Shown here: positions 61,737 to 64,000 of the stretch, piece after piece
Layout of the letters: each line of letters opens with the position of its first letter
How positions within the stretch are numbered: position 1 is the first letter of the stretch
Assembly: GCF_029504395.1 (NCBI RefSeq)
Contig: NZ_JAQFIF010000014.1
Span: 1-64,000 of the forward strand
Length of the DNA stretch: 64,000 nucleotides
DNA from: Arthrobacter sp. ES3-54
Lineage (GTDB): Bacteria; Actinomycetota; Actinomycetes; Actinomycetales; Micrococcaceae
Direction of reading: 5' to 3'
The notes under the pieces: model-generated
The model's database searches: none
Told to the model about the DNA's origin: nothing
What the model saw: the letters and a program-made list of their open reading frames with translations, nothing else
Made by a program: the position numbers and the translations under genes

Positions 61737-62624
61737 ATGAACATGGAACTGACCCTCAACAACGGCGTCACAATGCCAGCCCTGGGCCTGGGCGTCTTCC
61801 AAAGCGCCCCGGAGCAGACCACGGCCGCGGTCGAGGCCGCACTGGCCACCGGCTACCGGCACATCGACACGGCCGCCGCGTACGGCAACGAGCGGGAAGT
61901 CGGGCAGGGCATCCGCAGCTCCGGCCTTAATCGTCCGGAGGTGTTCATCGAGACCAAGGTCTGGGTCAGCGACTACGGCTACGACCAGACCCTGCACGCC
62001 TGGGACAAAGCGACGGGCAAGCTCGGTGTCGACTACCTGGACCTGTACATCCTGCACCAGCCCGCCCCCGACCGGTTCGAGAAAACCATTGCCGCGTACA
62101 AGGCGCTGGAGACCCTGCTTGCTGATGGGCGGGTCCGGGCGATCGGCGTCAGCAACTTCATGCCGCACCACCTGTTGCAACTGCTCGACGCGACCGACGT
62201 CGTCCCGGCCGTGAACCAGATCGAACTGCACCCCTACTTCACCCAGCCGGACGTACAGGCAGCTGATGCCCGGCACGGGATCATCACCCAGGCATGGTCG
62301 CCGATCGGCGGGATCACCTTCTACCCAGGATGGGGCCAGGAGCGCCGGAACGTCATGGAAGACCCGACAATCGCCGCCATCGCACGGGCCTACGACAAGA
62401 GTCCGGCACAGATCATGCTCCGGTGGCACCTGCAGCAGGGCCGCTCAGCCATCCCGAAATCGACCAACCCTGCACGCATCGCCGAAAACTTCGAGGTGTT
62501 CGACTTCGAACTTAGTGCCGAGGAACTCATCGCCATCGATTCGCTCAACACCGGCAACCGCAACGGTCCGGACCCGGACGAAGCCCGTGAGGAGCGCTTC
62601 GCCATGGTCATCCCCGAAGCCTAA
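61737..62624 (+). CDS. Aldo/keto reductase (AKR5-like)
   Basis: NADPH-dependent reductase of 295 residues: MELTLNNGVTMPALGLGVFQ, GYRHIDTAAAYGNEREVG with catalytic Asp and Tyr, FIETKVWV with catalytic Lys and LYILHQPAPDRF with catalytic His complete the tetrad; IPKSTNPARIAENF binds the cofactor phosphate. It reduces aldehydes or ketones, as in 2,5-diketogluconate reductases. ATG 61737 is preferred by family length; GTG 61695 and ATG 61743 are alternatives. Followed by a repeat and another AKR gene. Confidence 0.9.
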   Translation: MNMELTLNNGVTMPALGLGVFQSAPEQTTAAVEAALATGYRHIDTAAAYGNEREVGQGIRSSGLNRPEVFIETKVWVSDYGYDQTLHAWDKATGKLGVDYLDLYILHQPAPDRFEKTIAAYKALETLLADGRVRAIGVSNFMPHHLLQLLDATDVVPAVNQIELHPYFTQPDVQAADARHGIITQAWSPIGGITFYPGWGQERRNVMEDPTIAAIARAYDKSPAQIMLRWHLQQGRSAIPKSTNPARIAENFEVFDFELSAEELIAIDSLNTGNRNGPDPDEAREERFAMVIPEA

Positions 62625-62659
62625 GACGTCCGAAGCCTAAGACGTCCGAAGCCTAAGAC
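62615..62659. repeat. 16-bp tandem repeat across the AKR stop codon
   Basis: CGAAGCCTAAGACGTC occurs at 62615-62630 and 62631-62646, then CGAAGCCTAAGAC at 62647-62659. The unit contains the last two codons and TAA of the first AKR gene, so the end of the gene has been duplicated almost twice into the 50-bp spacer before the next AKR gene. Confidence 0.9.
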
Positions 62660-62674
62660 AGAGAAGGAACCACC

Positions 62675-63700
62675 ATGGAATACCGTCCCCTCGGCCGCAC
62701 CGGTGTGCACGTCAGTCCCTTGTGCCTCGGTGCGATGATGTTCGGCCCCTGGGGCAACAACGACACCGCGGACTCCATCCGCGTCATCCACCGCGCCCTC
62801 GACGCGGGCATCAACTTCATCGACACCGCCGACGTCTACTCCGGCGGCACTTCCGAGGAAATCGTCGGACAGGCACTGGAAGGGCGCCGCGATGACGTGT
62901 TCCTTGCCACGAAGTTCTTCATGCCCATGAGCGAGGACCCCAACCAGCGCGGCGGATCCCGCCGCTGGATCATCCGCGAAGTTGAAAACTCCCTCCGCCG
63001 GCTCAATACCGATTACATCGATCTCTACCAGGTCCACCGGCCCAGCCCTGACACCGATGTGGAGGAGACCCTCGGCGCGCTCACCGACCTCGTCCGCCAG
63101 GGGAAGGTCCGTTACATCGGTTCTTCTTCGTACTCCGGCTCCCAGATCGTCGAAGCCCAGTGGGCATCCCGGGAACGCAGCCTGGAACGGTTCGTCACCG
63201 AACAGCCGCCCTACTCGATTCTCGTTCGCGGCATCGAGGAAGACATCCTCCCGACGGCGCAGCGCCACGGCATGGGCACCCTCACCTACAGCCCGCTCAG
63301 CGGCGGGTGGCTCTCCGGGCGCTGGCGTAAAGACTCAGCTTCCGAACCCACCTCCTCCGCGCGTCCGAACGCCCGCATCGACATGAGCAGCCCAGCCAAC
63401 CAGCGAAAACTCGACATCGTCGAAGAACTCGCCCAGCTGGCCGAACAAAACGGACTGACCCTCATCGAGCTGGCCATCGCTTTCGCGATACACCACCCGG
63501 GCGTCACGGCCGCGATCGTCGGCCCGCGCACCATGGAGCAGCTGGAGTCCTACCTGCCCGCCGCGGACATCACACTGAGCACCGACGTGCTGGACCGCAT
63601 CGACCAACTCGTCGCGCCCGGAGTGACCGTCAACCCAGACGACAACAGCTTTGGAGCACATGAGCTCACAGCGCAGGCACGACGGCGGAAGCGACTGTGA
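62675..63700 (+). CDS. Aldo/keto reductase (YghZ/YhdN-like)
   Basis: Reductase of 341 residues. YRPLGRTGVHVSPLCLGAMMFG, INFIDTADVYSGGTSEEIVGQAL with catalytic Asp and Tyr, VFLATKFFMPM with Lys and DLYQVHRPSPDTDVEETLGAL with His make the AKR tetrad. It has the longer mid-loop seen in potassium-channel-beta-like AKRs. GAGAAGGAA gives the ribosome-binding site. It is in tandem with the other AKR and its TGA overlaps the start of the next gene (GTGA). Confidence 0.92.
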   Translation: MEYRPLGRTGVHVSPLCLGAMMFGPWGNNDTADSIRVIHRALDAGINFIDTADVYSGGTSEEIVGQALEGRRDDVFLATKFFMPMSEDPNQRGGSRRWIIREVENSLRRLNTDYIDLYQVHRPSPDTDVEETLGALTDLVRQGKVRYIGSSSYSGSQIVEAQWASRERSLERFVTEQPPYSILVRGIEEDILPTAQRHGMGTLTYSPLSGGWLSGRWRKDSASEPTSSARPNARIDMSSPANQRKLDIVEELAQLAEQNGLTLIELAIAFAIHHPGVTAAIVGPRTMEQLESYLPAADITLSTDVLDRIDQLVAPGVTVNPDDNSFGAHELTAQARRRKRL

Positions 63701-64000
63701 CCGACGAGTCGGTGGAGGCGCTCCACGATGCCCTCTGCGAGGCGATGGTCGCCGGGGACGTGGCAGCGCTGGCCAGCATCCTCGCCGAGGACTTCACCCT
63801 TACGCATATGACCGGGTACGTGCAGTCAAAAGCGGAATGGCTTGCTGCTATTGAATCCGGTGAGATGCAATACCACCGGATGGGAACAGTCGAGGCCACC
63901 ATCAGCGCGGAAGGGACCACACCCGGTTTGACCGCCCGCACACTCACCGACGCAACGATCTGGGGATCCAGGGCCACTTGGCGACTGACGTTGCGCTCCT
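63697..64000 (+). CDS. NTF2-like (SnoaL/DUF4440) protein, cut by window end
   Basis: GTG 63697 overlaps the AKR stop. The 101 codons visible read MTDESVEALHDALCEAMVAGD, LAEDFTLTHMTGYVQSKAEWLAAIESG and WGSRATWRLTLRS, which is the cone-shaped NTF2/DUF4440 fold: an N-terminal helix, then L..DF.....G...K..W. The end lies beyond the window. Coupled to the AKR gene, so probably part of the same small detoxification unit. Confidence 0.8.
   Translation, partial: MTDESVEALHDALCEAMVAGDVAALASILAEDFTLTHMTGYVQSKAEWLAAIESGEMQYHRMGTVEATISAEGTTPGLTARTLTDATIWGSRATWRLTLRS

Noticed and set aside
61200..62429. 409-codon leftward open frame
   Set aside because: Antisense to the MFS and aldo/keto reductase genes; no domain and wrong codon bias.
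1..64000. tRNA, rRNA, CRISPR array, insertion sequence or integrase
   Set aside because: No cloverleaf, repeat-spacer pattern, transposase or recombinase was recognisable on either strand.

Overview
The window is about 64 kb of high-GC DNA in which GTG/TTG starts and ATGA or GTGA stop/start overlaps are common. The gene families (DUF3618, actinobacterial Holin-X, DUF6510, HelR-type RNA polymerase ATPase with a rifamycin-associated element, MmyB-like and TipAS-like regulators) point to an actinobacterium, most likely a soil Micrococcaceae of the Arthrobacter/Pseudarthrobacter type. This assignment is inferred from gene content; no rRNA or tRNA gene was seen. I saw no insertion sequence, phage structural gene, CRISPR array or replication origin. 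The region is accessory chromosome rich in stress, transport and small catabolic modules.

Layout. 0-9 kb: ferritin, a frameshifted PPK2, a LysE-type exporter, VOC proteins, a truncated haemoglobin, SRPBCC and small membrane or lipoproteins, a GNAT and two alpha/beta hydrolases. 9-12.5 kb: MFS exporter, class II glutamine amidotransferase, IclR regulator. 12.5-18.3 kb: a leftward five-gene operon (GntP permease, class III CoA-transferase, HMG-CoA-lyase-like enzyme, hydroxypyruvate/glyoxylate reductase, glycerate kinase). With the IclR gene it looks like a complete route for a small hydroxy-acid, but the permease carries an in-frame TAG. 18.5-23.1 kb: SDR, glutamate decarboxylase and a ClC-YrhK fusion transporter preceded by a 36-codon leader ORF, probably an acid-resistance unit. 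23.6-28 kb: SRPBCC, a broken two-component system, a secreted low-complexity protein and an MFS exporter. 28.3-34 kb: VOC/55-aa protein/flavoprotein disulfide reductase operon, a frameshifted muconolactone-isomerase-like gene, a double GNAT, and a molybdenum oxidoreductase/ferredoxin reductase/zinc-ribbon operon. 34-38.4 kb: a kinase relic, a maltokinase-cap protein and a leftward envelope-stress operon (YihY, DUF3618, Holin-X, Ala-rich protein). That operon is divergent from a MarR gene across an intergenic region full of repeated palindromes. 39-43.6 kb: YeaQ/GlsB membrane protein, Hsp20, and a rifampin-phosphotransferase-like PEP-utilising enzyme. 43.7-50.3 kb: a PfkB kinase/AraC deletion junction, an XRE-cupin regulator divergent from a methyltransferase whose partner oxidoreductase is reduced to 33 codons, a CutA/YqfO-like protein, and HelR behind a textbook rifamycin-associated element. 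50.4-64 kb: SDR and NmrA proteins, a voltage-gated-type K+ channel, APH-like kinase, FAD oxidoreductase, cupredoxin lipoprotein, TipAS-type MerR, a Fic protein with its own perfect operator, an MmyB-type regulator with SDR and divergent MFS, two aldo/keto reductases and a partial NTF2-like gene.

Themes. The most coherent biology is (i) the CoA-dependent lyase pathway feeding glycerate into glycolysis, (ii) the GAD/ClC acid-resistance pair, (iii) a rifamycin response centred on HelR, and (iv) several self-regulated units whose operators can be read directly. About ten genes in the window are broken or reduced to relics. This is either ongoing decay or, for the single-base frameshifts, sequence error.
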